Assembly: GCA_025558095.1 (NCBI GenBank)
Contig: JAIVFI010000030.1
Coordinates: forward strand, 496,001-560,000
Direction: 5' to 3'
DNA: 64,000 bases
Origin: Hyaloraphidium curvatum
Taxonomy: Eukaryota; Monoblepharomycota; Hyaloraphidiomycetes; Hyaloraphidiales; Hyaloraphidiaceae
In this document: positions 51,102-61,964 of the stretch, one piece after another
Layout: each line of letters opens with the position of its first letter
How positions within the stretch are numbered: the first letter of the stretch is position 1
The notes under the pieces: model-generated
The model's input: only the letters and a program-made list of their open reading frames with translations
Database searches by the model: none
What the model was told of the DNA's origin: nothing
Program-made: the position numbers and the translations under genes

Positions 51102-51758
51102 ATGCGCATCGCGGTTTTCGGCGGCACCGCCGGCGTCGGCCTCTCCTTCGCGCGGCAGGCCTCGCCCGCGCACTCCCTCGCCGTCCTCGCGCGCGACCCC
51201 GCCAAGCTCGCCGGCCTCCCCGTGCGCGCCGTGGCGGGCAACATCGCGCTGCCCGGCAGCGAGCCCGCCGTGGACGACGTGCTGCGCGGCGCGGAAGCCG
51301 TGTTCGTCTCGCTCGGCGCGCGGATGGGCGATCCCGCGCCGGGGCAGGCCGAGGTGTGCTCCGCGGGCCAGGCGAGGATCATGGAGGCGCTGGCGAGGCG
51401 GTGGGCCGCCGAGCCGTGGCAGGGGAAGCTCAGGATGGTGGTGGTGACGAGCATCGGGTGCGGCGCGACCAAGGGGGACATCCCGGAGCGGGTCTATTCC
51501 TTCCTGGAGCCGGCGCTGAGGGACAAGGACCTGCAGGAGGCGCTGCTCTTCCACCTGGGTCAGCCGCTGGCGTCGGCGATCGAGTGGTCCATCGTGCGGC
51601 CCGGTGGGCTCACGGACGATCCGCCGAGGGGGTACCGTTCGGCGCCGGGCGGGATCAGGGGGGTCACCACGAGGGCGGACGCGGCGGCGTACTGCCTGGC
51701 GGTGCTCGAGGGAAGGGAGCCGGCGGGGAACGCGGCGGTGTCGGTGATCTCCATCTAG
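51102..51758 (+). CDS. NAD(P)-binding Rossmann protein (atypical SDR, NmrA/BLVRB-like)
   Basis: Intronless, 218 aa. The ATG at 51102 is placed directly before the nucleotide-binding motif: MRIAVFGGTAGVGLSFARQA (GxxGxxG). Then come LAVLARDPAKLAGLPVRAVA, VFVSLGAR, VVVTSIGCG, IEWSIVRPGGLTDD and TTRADAAAYCLAVLEG, the pattern of atypical SDRs used as flavin/biliverdin reductases or redox sensors. The Tyr-x3-Lys of classical SDRs is absent, as usual in this subgroup. The frame is open to 50997 upstream without similarity. Confidence 0.85.
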   Translation: MRIAVFGGTAGVGLSFARQASPAHSLAVLARDPAKLAGLPVRAVAGNIALPGSEPAVDDVLRGAEAVFVSLGARMGDPAPGQAEVCSAGQARIMEALARRWAAEPWQGKLRMVVVTSIGCGATKGDIPERVYSFLEPALRDKDLQEALLFHLGQPLASAIEWSIVRPGGLTDDPPRGYRSAPGGIRGVTTRADAAAYCLAVLEGREPAGNAAVSVISI

Positions 51759-51872
51759 GGCGGTTGGTCCGAGGTCAACAGAAGGAGTTTCTAGTACTTG
51801 TAGCTTCTCCAAAGGCAAAACGACGCAGTCACGAAACGCCGGGCGACCGACGTCCCCTCAACCTCAAGGACG

Positions 51873-52911
51873 CTAGCAGCCCTCCCCCGGCCCGTTGTGC
51901 AGGATCGCCGCCTTGGGCCACATCGGGCAGTGCGGCGCGCACGAATCCCTGTGGGTGTCGTAGTACGCCAGCACGGCCCAGTCCTCGGTGCGGCCCTCGG
52001 GCCGGCCCATGTTGGGGGGCAGGTACAGCGCGGGCGGGATGAGCCACCACGACGAGGCCGTGGTCAGGGGGTTGAAGCTGCGGTGGCTCGGGGGGCGGAA
52101 GTTGCAGCCTGCCGGCGGGGACGAGTCAGAGCCGTGCCGGCGAGGGGCACGCCTCGGGAGGGGAACTTACCTGTGCCGGGAGCGTTCGCCTCGCAGTACA
52201 GGTTGTTCTGGGCGTCGGTGCGGACCAGGAGCACCTCGTAGCACCAGGACTGGGGCAGGGTGGACCACAGCGGGCCCTGGTTCACCAGCACGCCCGTCAG
52301 GCCGGCCTTGGTGGTGATGCGGCGGCGGGTCGTGGTCTTCTTGCGGCGGGTCGTGGTCTTGCGGCGCTTGGTCGTCGTCTGATGGGGGAGCGGTGAGGTC
52401 AGGCGCCGTCGCGCGCGGGCGGGCGAAACTGCCAGGTCACACCTTCCGGCGCTTGGTCGTCGTCTTGCGGCGCGAGGTCGTCGCCCAGCACGCCGCGGGG
52501 TCGACGGGCAGGCTGGCCGCCAGGCACGTCGAGCACGGGCTGCCGCCATCGCGGGAACCGGAGGTCATCAGCCCCTCATCCCGCCCCACATCGCGCGCCA
52601 ACCCACGAGCACTTGTCGCAGGTCGCGCAGAGCGACGCCTGGCAGCACGTCGAGGCGCACTCGGTGCCATTGGCACAGGCGGCGCCGACCGGGCCGGATT
52701 GCCTACCGGCGGGCGCGGCGGGGCAGGCGGGGAGGAGCGATGCGGGCAGCGGAGGGCCGTAGGAGCGGGATTAGCGCCGCTCGAGGGCTGCGCTGCCTCC
52801 CAGGGCCCACCTCGCGACGAGCCTGGAGTCGGAACCGGCGGTCGCGCCCGGCGCGGCAACGACGGCCGCGGCGACGGCGGCCACGGCCAACAGCACGAGG
52901 AACGCGCGCAT
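51873..52911 (-). CDS. Secreted Cys-rich protein with Lys/Thr/Arg repeat linker
   Basis: Five exons: 52911-52811, 52702-52607, 52539-52443, 52378-52171 and 52108-51873 (introns 108, 67, 64 and 62 nt), phase-consistent, 245 aa. The signal peptide is MRAFLVLLAVAAVAAAVVAA. A Cys cluster follows (CANGTECASTCCQASLCATC, KCSPCSTCLAASLP). A linker of repeated KTTTRRK-like units is encoded across the third junction. The C-terminal domain has WSTLPQSWCYEVLLVRTDAQ and DSCAPHCPMWPKAAI. The basic repeat could bind acidic wall polymers. The fold is unknown. The junctions restore Cys spacing and all introns carry GT-AG ends. Confidence 0.75.
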
Positions 52912-53305
52912 CGTTGCCTTCCGGTGGCCGGCGCTGCGGAAGGACGGGCGGAGGGTCGGGGGATCGACTGTCCGCTGCGCCTCGTCCGACTTTGTTGCGC
53001 ACCCTCCCGTTTTGGGAGCGCGTCAGCCCGCACCTTACGCACAGGGATCGGCCGGCCGCGGAGCACTCGATGAAGAAGTCGATGGGGTGACCAGGTAGCA
53101 GCATTTCGCCGACGAAATGTCTCGCGGCTGGTGGAATGGAGACGTCGGAGATTCACAAAAGGTGGGCACAAGGAGACCCTGGCCGCGGAGCGTCGTTGAA
53201 TAGTGGACCCGATCCTCGGCCGCCCTCGAGAAAGGCGGACGTGCAGCTTCGCCTGGCTCCGACTTATTGATATCCCGCACAATAGATGACCGACACCCGA
53301 CAGCT
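52912..53305. other. Intergenic region between two leftward secreted-protein genes
   Basis: 394 bp covering the 3' flank of the large secreted gene and the promoter of the smaller one. No supported feature. Confidence 0.45.
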
Positions 53306-55962
53306 TCAGAGGAAGGCGATGTCGGTAAACTCGTCCACCATCACGTCCGTCACCGCATCCTCCGAAGCATCCTCGTCGACGGCGGCGTCGGTATCGGCCA
53401 TCGATTCCACCGCCGCGTCGTCCGCCACGCTGGAGACGGCGGCGTCGTCCACGTACCTGACCGCGCTGACGGTTTGCACGTCGGTGTCGATGAAGGCGTT
53501 GAACGAGCGGCGGAAGCTGGTCGTCTCGGCGGTTTCCTGCGGAAAGCGACGGTGAGGACAGATAGCGCCTCGTTCGTGCAGGGTACCCACCCCGACCATG
53601 TCCCACAGGTCGTTCTCTCCCATCTCCGCAAACACGTCGCCGAATTCGGGCTCCAGGGAGTTGATGGCCTCGATCATGTCCGCCACCGTCTCGCCCAGCA
53701 CCTCCCCCATGTCCGCCACGAGCTCGGCCAGCGACGTGAAGGCCTCCGTAATAGCATCCTCGAACTGGTCGGCGACCCCCGGCATCTGCAAAAAGTAGCC
53801 CAGGAACCCCTCGGCGGCCTGCCCCGAGGCGACCTTGCGCGCCGCCTGGCGCAGGGTCCCGACGAAGACAAGGCACGGCTCGCCCAGGACGGTGCACACC
53901 GTGGAATTGACCCTGATCCCGTCCGAGATGGGCTCGAGTTTCCGGTACGCGGGGCCCAGCACCGCCGTCGGCACCTGCCCTCGCGGCCGCGCCGCGGCGA
54001 GGTCGCTGGGGTACCCCGCCGGCGCGACGTTGCCGAGCTTGATGCAGTCGGTGCGGCTCCAGATCCGCGAGGGGGACGAGAACGGCGGGTACGGGCCCGT
54101 CGTCTTGCGCTTGGCCCCGGTGTGCATGGCGAGGAACTGCACGTTGGCGACGTTGGGGTTGTTGCCCGTCTGGCACGGGTGGCCGAGGATGACGGTGCCG
54201 TTGTTGTGCAGGCAGACGTCGCCGAGGCCACGGAAGTTCTGCTGCCACTGCGGAATCGGGAGCTGGACGTACTCGGAGGTCTGCTTCTGCTGCGTCCAGT
54301 AGGTCTTGTTGAACGCGGCGGGGACGTCCTTGTTGTACGGATTGAAGGCGTAGAACCACTGGGCGGTCGCGTTCGGTTTGCCCCAGCAGCACGTGGTGCC
54401 TGTGCCGGCGGTGAGCGTCGCCCTGCGTGCGTGCGCGTCAGCACGCCGTACGTCCGAGCGGACAAAACGTCCGCCGCCCACCACGACGAGGACGAGACGA
54501 CGGGCTTGGTCCAGGTGAGCCCGATCGAGGAGCGCTCGTTGGTGAACTGGTTCGCCACGGAGATGCTGAACGTCTGCTCGCCGTCTTGCAGGGCAAAAAG
54601 CGGTGCCCCGATGTCGGCGCACTGGTTCCACCCAAGGTCGATGCTGCGGATCACGCCCCCGGTTCCCTCGCTGCCGTACGTGAATGTGCTCGGCACGTCC
54701 TGGTTCACAAGGCGTATCACCATGCCCGTCGTCTGGAACGCGTCGTTCCGCCTTTCCAGCCCGTGGTCAGGTGATGCCGTGGTGATCGCGGCCTGCCGGC
54801 GGCGGAGCGGGGGCTCGCTGCGGCGGAGGGACCGTGCGCGGCGGGGCTGCGGCATGGCCGCGGCGGCGGCGGCCTTGGCTGACTGCGGTCCCCCGAAGGC
54901 GTGCACAAGGGGTCCCAGGGCCCTCCAGAACTTGAGGAAGAGGCGGGATTCGCCGCAGTCGCCGGCGTGGCTGGTGCCGTTGGTCGTGCGGAGCGAGTAG
55001 CGGGCCGGGCACGAGTACAGCACGGCCGAGCTTGCGCTGCCCACGGCCTGCGCGGAAAGCCGGTTCGCTGCCTCCTCGCAGGCGCCTCGGGATGCGAACG
55101 AAGTGCAGCAGGATGCGAAGCCGCCCTTGGAAGGAAACAGATCAGGAAGAGCACCCGAGGTTCTCGCCGCCCCGAAGATACCTTGACGGCGCCGTTGCAT
55201 GATGCCTTGGAGCCCTTCTTGAGGCAGGCGGGGGCATTGCTGCGCGGGTCCGTGCGCAGCGGAACGAAGCGGGCGCCGGCCAACTTGTGGCAGTTCCACG
55301 GGCCGACGGCGTTGACCTTGACGGTGGCAGTGACGGTCTTGCGGGCCGTGACGGAGACCTTGGTCGTCGTGACGCGCGTCGCCGACCTGGTCTTGAGCGT
55401 GCGGTAGCTCGTCCGCGTCGCCGTCAGCACGGACGGCACGCAGCACGATCCGGCTGCGGGGCACCTCGGGCACACGCTGCGGCCGTTGGCGTTTGCTTCC
55501 GGAGCGAGGGCGGCGCCAGCGGGGGACCAGGCCTCGCCGCGGGCGTAGAGGTCCGCGACCATGTCGGCCAACCCGGCGGGGTCATCGACGGCGCGGGCGG
55601 CCTTCCTGGGGGGCGCCACGACGGTGGCGACGAAGGTGGTGCTGGTCGCGGTCTTTGTGACCCTGACGGTGGCCCGTACGACTTTGAGGGACGTGACGGT
55701 GGTCTGCGCACGAGCCGGGGACGTGAGCAACCCGCGGGGCCCCGGCCGCCAAACGCTCATGCGCAGCGATGCCCACCGTGCCCAGGGAAGCGGTCTTGAC
55801 GACGGTCGTGGTCGCCCTGCAGCAGCAGCCGGCCACGTTTGCCTGCGCAGTGCCGCAGAGAGGGCCGACGACCGTGGCTCCGGCAAGGCCGGGCGCGAGC
55901 AGCGCCGCGAGGGCGGCGCACGCGAGGGCAAGGAGCACGAGGGACGGCGGATTGGTCCGCAT
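53306..55962 (-). CDS. Large secreted protein of unknown function
   Basis: Five exons: 55962-55777, 55703-55182, 55125-54482, 54422-53591 and 53536-53306 (introns 73, 56, 59 and 54 nt), phase-consistent, 804 aa. The signal peptide is MRTNPPSLVLLALACAALAA. A Thr/Val/Lys-rich segment (ATSTTFVATVV, TRVTTTKVSVTARKTVTATV) and Cys pairs (PRCPAAGSCCVPS, PWNCHKLAG, PACLKKG) follow. Then there is an Arg-rich stretch that could be a processing site, and a central domain with IRLVNQDVPSTFTYGSEGTG and WNQCADIGAPLFAL. The C-terminal third is acidic (Asp/Ala/Val). It shares style, not clear sequence, with the neighbour at 51873. It may be a wall or matrix protein. The fourth intron is a multiple of three and could be retained. 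Confidence 0.7.
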
Positions 55963-56431
55963 CGAAGGGGGACACCTTTTGTGCGGGATGATGGCGTGGC
56001 GTGGCGATGCTGATTGGGGACGTCCCTTTTGAGGGTGGAGTTTCCGCGCCCGCCTGGGGAGTTTCTGCGCCCGTCAAAGGGGGGCAGCGGGCGCGGAAAA
56101 TGATTCCCCACCACCTTGGTCATTCAGTCACAGGATCCTATACCCTCTTTTCGAACCGGAAATTTGGGTATACCCACCTTGCAAAAGGCCCTGCGAGTTC
56201 CGAAAGCTCGGCATTTCCTGCCGCCGCTCTGCGTAATAGGCTCGGCGGGCAACCCATGGAGCTGCAGCTGACGGGCGAGGAGATCGAGGAATGCGCGTGC
56301 GACAGGTAATGGAACCAAGGATTCGAAGAGGCACTACCTCTTTCGGTTCCGCGTCGGCAACCCGACATCTAAGTTATACAACAATCATTACGTCTGCCCT
56401 TTCGCCCACTCCAACGGCTGTTCTCCGCCAC
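55963..56431. other. Intergenic region with nested hairpin
   Basis: Downstream of the acyl-CoA synthetase and upstream of the secreted gene. At ~56310-56350 a minus-strand GGAACC...GGTTCC stem encloses an AGAGG-TAGTG-CCTCT hairpin. It lacks a full cloverleaf, so I do not call a tRNA. Otherwise nothing recognised. Confidence 0.4.
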
Positions 56432-58539
56432 TCAGTCCTTCAGCAGCCTCCTCAGCACCTTGCCGCTCGCGCTCTTGGGCACCGACTCCACGAACGCGAT
56501 CCCGCCCTCGGGCTGCTTGTAGCGAGCCATCCTCTGCGCGCACCACCTGCGGAGCTCGGCGCGGATCTCCTCGGGCTCGAGGTGCGCCGTCAGCGCGGGC
56601 TCGAGGACAACGTAGGCCTTGGGGGCCTCGCCGGCGCTGCGGTGGGGAACGGAGGCGACCGCCTGCGAGCAAAGCGGGGAAGTCAGATCCTCGACCGATG
56701 CAGGACGGCGCAAGGGGGAAACGTACCGCATCGTGAACGTACGGATGCTCCAGCAACACCGTCTCCACGTCCGCAGGCGCCACCGACAGCCCGTTGACCT
56801 TGATCATCTCCTTGATCCTGTCCCGCACGGCCAGCCCCCCCTCCCCGAACGCGGCCACGTCCCCCGTCCGCAGCCACCCGTCGTCGTCCACGATCCCCGC
56901 GCCGGGCAGCCGCCAGAACGACCGGACGGCCTGCGGCGCGCGGATCCACAGCTCGCCCGCGGTGCCCGGTGCGCAGTCCTCTCCCGTGTGCGGATCCACC
57001 ACCCTCGCCTCGACGTTCGGCAACGCGCGGCCGGCCTGGCCTTCGGAGATCTCCTCCCCGGGGAGCGTCGACAGCGCGGTGGCGACGAGCTCGGTCATCC
57101 CGAAGCCGTTGCGGAGCACGGGGCGGGCGAAAGTGCGGCGCGTGGCGGCGATCACTTCCGAGAGGAGGGGGGCGGCGGCGGACATGAGCCAGCGGAGGGT
57201 GGGGTGCGGGGGGTTGGGCGGGTCCGGGGAGAGGTGCTTGTTGAAGGAGAGGAGCATCGGGGGGACCACTGGGAGGGTGGAAGAGTTCGATTGAAAGGAG
57301 AAGAGAAGCGGTCAAGGGGCTCACCGAAGCCGATGTTGATGCCGTACTCGTCGATCGCGGCCAGCGCCCGCTGGGCGTCGAACTTGGGGAACAGCACCGT
57401 CCGCAGACCCTGTGGGCACGGGGGGATCCATTGGCGGTTAACATAGGCAGCCACCGTACGCCGTCCTGTACCCACCAAGTACATCGACACAAAGATCAAG
57501 TTGAACATGCCGAAGGCGTGGAACACCGGCACCACGCCCAGCACCGTGTCCTCCCCGGGGACAACGGCCGGCGGCTGCAGGGTGGTCTCGAAGTGGGCGA
57601 TGCCGAGGACGACGGCGACGATGTTGCGGTGCGAGATGGCGATGGGCTTGGACTTGCCCGAGGTGGTGCCGGAGGAGAAGAGAACAAAGGCGGGGCGGTG
57701 AAGGGCCGCGTCGTCGCCTTCCGATTCGGGCACGGGGGGGCCGTTTCCGTTGGCGGCTCCGCCCTCGGGCTCATCGCGGCCGAACGGGCTCGGCGGCGAC
57801 CGCCCCGCCACGGGCGAGTAAAGCGCGTGCATGCCCAACTCCACCACCTCCCCCATGGAAACGAACCCGTCCGGCATCGGTGCCCCGTCGTCCCCGTGCC
57901 CGTAGTGGCCCGAGAGCACCTCTGCGTCGTCTGCCACCACGATCCGGTGCGGGTCGCGGCCCATCATCCCCACCCAGGCCTCGGCGGCGCGGCCGATTAC
58001 GGCGGGGTGGCAGACGAGCACGTCGGCGCCGCTGGCCTCCCACTGCGAGGTGCATTCGTACGGCGTGAGGGCGGCGTTTGTAGTGCTGGCGACGCAGCCG
58101 GGGATGCGGGGGAGCGCGAGGGCGAGCACGGGGTACACGAGCGAGTTGGGCGAGAAGATGGCGACGACCACGGGGTCCCGCGGGGCGTCGTCGCCGGGGA
58201 ACAGGTCCGGGTAGGTGAGCGGCAGCCCGCGGACGACGGCGCCGGCGAGCTCGAAGAGCCGCTCGTACGTCAGGCTGGCGCCCGTCGCCGCGTCCTGGGC
58301 CGCACGGGGCACACGGGAAAGGGGCAAAACAAAACGATAACAACGGTTCGACGAGGCGATGTTGGAGATTCGGCGATTTAAGGGGGGATCAGAGGAGTCC
58401 GGTCTGCCGGTTCGCCACCACCCACGACGTACGCCTGCTTCTTCCACGCCTTAGCCACGTGCGGCGACCGCTCGACAAGGTCGGCGCAGTTGACATGGTG
58501 CGGCGGCAGCGCCAGCTGCTCGACGGGCTCGCGCGCCAT
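56432..58539 (-). CDS. Acyl-CoA synthetase / 4-coumarate-CoA-ligase-like AMP-binding enzyme
   Basis: Exons: 58539-58426, 58294-57476, 57409-57325, 57268-56727 and 56662-56432 (introns 131, 66, 56 and 64 nt), giving 596 aa. Adenylate-forming signatures are complete: the ATP loop FVLFSSGTTSGKSKPI, the VFHAFGMF segment, LMSAAAPL, NGFGMTELVAT (A5), GELWIRAPQAV, WLRTGDVAAF (A7), RIKEMIKVNGLSVAPADVE (A8) and PKSASGKVLRR with the catalytic Lys (A10). It activates a carboxylic acid as acyl-AMP and then acyl-CoA. The 66-nt intron is a multiple of three and would read through, but has perfect GTGGGT/CCACAG ends. The C-terminus ends RRLLKD without a clear SKL signal. It is divergent from the ketosynthase with 150 bp between the starts. 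Confidence 0.92.
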
Positions 58540-58689
58540 CGTTGCCGGCGGGGAGACAGATCGATCGGCGGCGGTCGGCTGCTTCGCCACTCGCCCGCCG
58601 CCTTGCCTCCCGCCGAACGAAGCACCGACAAACTCGGCCTTTAAATCCTATAAAACGGCCTCCTAGACTTCGTTCAGTGTCGGCCCGCG

Positions 58690-60504
58690 ATGACGGCCAA
58701 CGGCGACGCGCGGCGGGTGCTGCCGGCGTGGCCCGAGCCGGTCGCCATCATCGGCGCGGCGTGCCGGCTGCCCGGGGGAGCCGACACCGTCGACGCCTTC
58801 TGGGACACCGTCATCGCCGGCGCACCCATCTTCTCCGCGGCTCCAAACAAGCGCTGGGCCACCTCGGTCCCCGCCGCCCCGCCCGATGCCCCCAGCAACA
58901 ACCCCGCCGGATTGCCCCGCGGCGCCTTCCTCTCGGACGCGCAGCTGGCCGCCGACCCGGGCTTCTTCGGCCTGTCGGACAAGGAGCTGGCGTACATGGA
59001 CCCGCACCAGTACCTGGCGCTGGCCGTGTGCTCGGAGGCGCTGCGGAACGCGGGGATCAGGGAGGGCGGCGCGAACGCGTACTGGGACGAGGAAAAGAGG
59101 TGCGCGACGGAGAGGGCGGGCGATGCTGGCGTGTTTGTGGGCATGGGCGTGGGGGCCGCGGACATGGCGACGATCGCGTTGCAGGTGGGACACTGATGAT
59201 GGGGTGAACGGCAACAATGGCCGCTGACGCTCAAGAATCGTGTCGCACAGGCCGAACCGACGCCCTTCACCAACTTCGGCTACCTCCCCTTTGCCGTCGC
59301 CAACCGCGTCTCGCACACGTTCGGCTTCACCGGGCCCAGCGTCAACATCGACACGGCCTGCTCGGGGTCCTTGAGTGCGTGGCACCGGAGCCGTCGTCCG
59401 CTGGCACCGGTGACGAATTCTCCTTCGTCACCCACAGCCGCGGTGCACTACGCCTGCATGTCCCTCCTCAACTCGGAGAGCGAGATAGCCATCGCCGCCG
59501 GCATCAACGTCATCACCAACCCGGTCCGTTCCCCATCGCCTACCCTTCTCGTTAATCTCACCTCTTTCCTCCCACGGCAGTCATCCTACGCCCACATCTC
59601 CGCCCTCCGCATCCTCTCCCCCTCGTACCACTCCCCCATCCTCACCCCCCGCGTGGACGGGTACACCCGCGGCGAAGCCGCCGTCGCCCTCGTCCTCAAA
59701 CGTCTCTCGGCCGCCGAGCGGGACGGCGACACCCCCATCGCGGTGGTCCGCGGCACGGGCGCGGGGCACAACGGTCGGACGGGGCGGCACATGGCCACGC
59801 CGAGCATGGAGGGCCAGGCGCGGTGCATCCGCGACGCGCTGGCCCGCGCCGGGTTGCCGCCGGGGGAGGTGGACTACCTCGAGCTGCACGCTACGGGCAC
59901 GCAGGCCGGGGACAAGCGCGAGCTGCAGACCGCCGTGCACGTCTACGGGGAGGGCAGGGACAGGCGGCTGAGGATCGGGGGGGTGAAGAGCATGTACGGG
60001 CATTCCGAGGGGGCGAGCGGGATCACGAGCCTGCTCAAGGGGGTGATGGTGGGGAGGCACGGGGTGGCGCCGCCGGTGCTGCATTTCGACGGGGCGAGGG
60101 GAGAGTGCGTACCGCGCCGTTCGTTGCGCTGTTCCGGCCGTGCCTGACCCGCCCGCCTCCCAGCGTCGAGCTGCCGCCCACCTTCGAGATCGTCCCGCAC
60201 TCGTCGCCCGTCCCCCTCGCCCGGCGCGATGGCACCCTCCGCGTCGCCGTCAACAGCTTCGGCGCCGGCGGCACCAACGCCTGCGCGGTGATCGAGTCGC
60301 GGGGGGAAGGGGCGGCGGGGTACCCGCGGTACGAGTACGAGGCGAGGTGGGTGACCCGGGAGGGCGGCAAGGCGGGAGGACGGGCTAACTGTGGGGCGTG
60401 ACAGGGAACATTCGATGCCGCAGCAGAGGGTGGGGTACTACCGGACGGCGCAGGTGCGGGGGTGGGAGGGGGCGGGGAAGGGCGAGGAGGCGGCCGACGG
60501 GTGA
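58690..60504 (+). CDS. Stand-alone type I polyketide-type beta-ketoacyl synthase (KS)
   Basis: Six exons: 58690-59184, 59251-59374, 59438-59523, 59581-60104, 60164-60346 and 60405-60504 (introns 57-66 nt with CTGAC/CTAAC branch sites), giving 503 aa. The start PEPVAIIGAACRLPGGADTV is the usual KS opening. The catalytic triad is complete: Cys ~202 in DTACSGS, His ~338 in LELHATGTQAGD and His ~376 in SMYGHSEGAS. VAVNSFGAGGTNACAVIE closes the fold. After ~30 more residues it stops: no acyltransferase, ketoreductase or carrier domain follows. A free KS in type I style is unusual in fungi. It should condense acyl and malonyl units carried by separate ACPs. It is flanked by a ligase and an SDR. Confidence 0.92.
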
Positions 60505-60661
60505 TCCGGCGGGACGAGGCGGGGATCGGGGGGCGTGCAGCGCTGTATTTCCCTGCATGCCGAGTATCGACCTACCGAGGGGCTTTCTTGGAGGAGGGTC
60601 GGGAGTGCGTGGGGCGCCGCAGGCTAGCGGGGCGGAAACTGCCTCCCACGTCCCATCGACA

Positions 60662-61956
60662 ATGCAGGCGTCTCGCAGGCTCGTCAACGCGTCGACCGGC
60701 CTGGGCCGCGTCGCACTGATGTACTTTCTGCTCCGATGCCTCGCATCGCCTGTCCTGACGCCTTCTCGGACCCCTATCGTCCCCCGCATACGCGACCCGC
60801 TGTCTCACCTCCCCGCCTCCCAGCACGGGCGGCGCCTCGGGGATCGGCGCCGAAACCGCCCTCCGCTTCGCCCTCGCCGGCTGCTCCTCCGTCTTCCTCG
60901 CCGACCTCCCCTCCCAGTCCCCCCTCGCCTCCTCGGTGCTCGCGCGGATCCGCGGCGCCGCCCCCGCGTGCCGCGCGTCCTTCCTCCCCCTGGACGTCAC
61001 GAGGGAGGGCGAATGGATGGACGCGCTCGAGAGGGTGCACGAGGAGGCGGGGCCGCTGGACGTGCTGGTCAACTGCGCGGGTTACGTCAGGGGATGGCCG
61101 AAAGTGCAGGAACACCCGCTCGAGGTGTGGAAGGAGGTGATGGAGATCAACGCGACGGGGACGTTCCTGGGGTGCAAGCACGGCGTGGCGAGCATGGAGA
61201 GGAACAAGGTTGGGTGGGGCGGAGGGGCGGGAGGGGAGAGGTGCCGACTGGAACCGTCGTCGCGCCAGGTCGAGGAGTCCAAGAGCATCATCAACCTGAG
61301 CTCGATCAAGGGGCTCGTCGCGGGCCCCGACAGCCCGGCGTGTGGGGTCCCTCCGCGCTGTCACCGGGATCCGAGCTCATGCACCCTGGATTGCCGCAGA
61401 CGAGGCGAGCAAGGGCGCCGTGCGGATGCTCACCAAGAGCGTCGCCCTCTGTCGGTCTCCCCCGCCGCTCCTTCGCTTACTCTTCTGACCGCGATCTATC
61501 TCCTGCAGCCTGCGCGCAGCAGGGCCTCAACATGTGGGTCCCTCCACCGCCGTGCCGCGCCGCTTTCTGCTTTGACGCCCCTCTCCCCGCCGCCCCCCGC
61601 CAGCCGCTGTAACTCCGTGCACCCCGTACGTGCCCTCGCCCCCCACCCCTCCCTGGCTAACCTCCCTGGCTACCCGGCCGCCCCATTAGGGCTGGATCCG
61701 CACCCCCTTCGTCGACACCTTCCTCAACGAGCTCGAGGCCGCCGAGGCCGCCAAGGCCGTCAGGCACGCCGAGTCGCTGCACCCCGTGGGCAGGCTGGGC
61801 AAGCCGAGGGAGGTGGCGGACGCGGTGGTGTTTTTGGCGAGCGAGGAGAGCTCCTTCGTGGGTCGGCCTCGCGTCCGCGGCGGTGCGGCGGCTGATCCGG
61901 CAAAGCAGATGACGGGGAGCGAGCTGGTGGTCGACGGCGGGTACACGGCGCAATAG
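60662..61956 (+). CDS. Short-chain dehydrogenase/reductase (FabG/3-oxoacyl reductase-like)
   Basis: Eight exons: 60662-60720, 60824-61208, 61269-61341, 61400-61450, 61509-61533, 61604-61625, 61690-61857 and 61909-61956 (introns 51-103 nt), giving 276 aa. Splicing gives RVALITGGASGIGAETALRF (cofactor motif), LPLDVTREGEW, VLVNCAGYVRGW (NAG-like), SIINLSSIKG (catalytic Ser), the catalytic YEASK, NSVHPGWIRTPF, HPVGRLGKPREVADAVVFLA and LVVDGGYTAQ. The small exons (25 and 22 nt) are supported by phase and by restoring the NSVHPG block. It probably reduces a 3-oxoacyl product of the adjacent KS using NAD(P)H. It lies 157 bp downstream in the same direction. Confidence 0.88.
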
Positions 61957-61964
61957 CCGGCCGA

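Noticed and set aside
56285-56370. A tRNA on the minus strand near TTCGAATCC
   Set aside because: The T-loop-like sequence is not flanked by a T stem, and no D or anticodon arm of proper size can be drawn.
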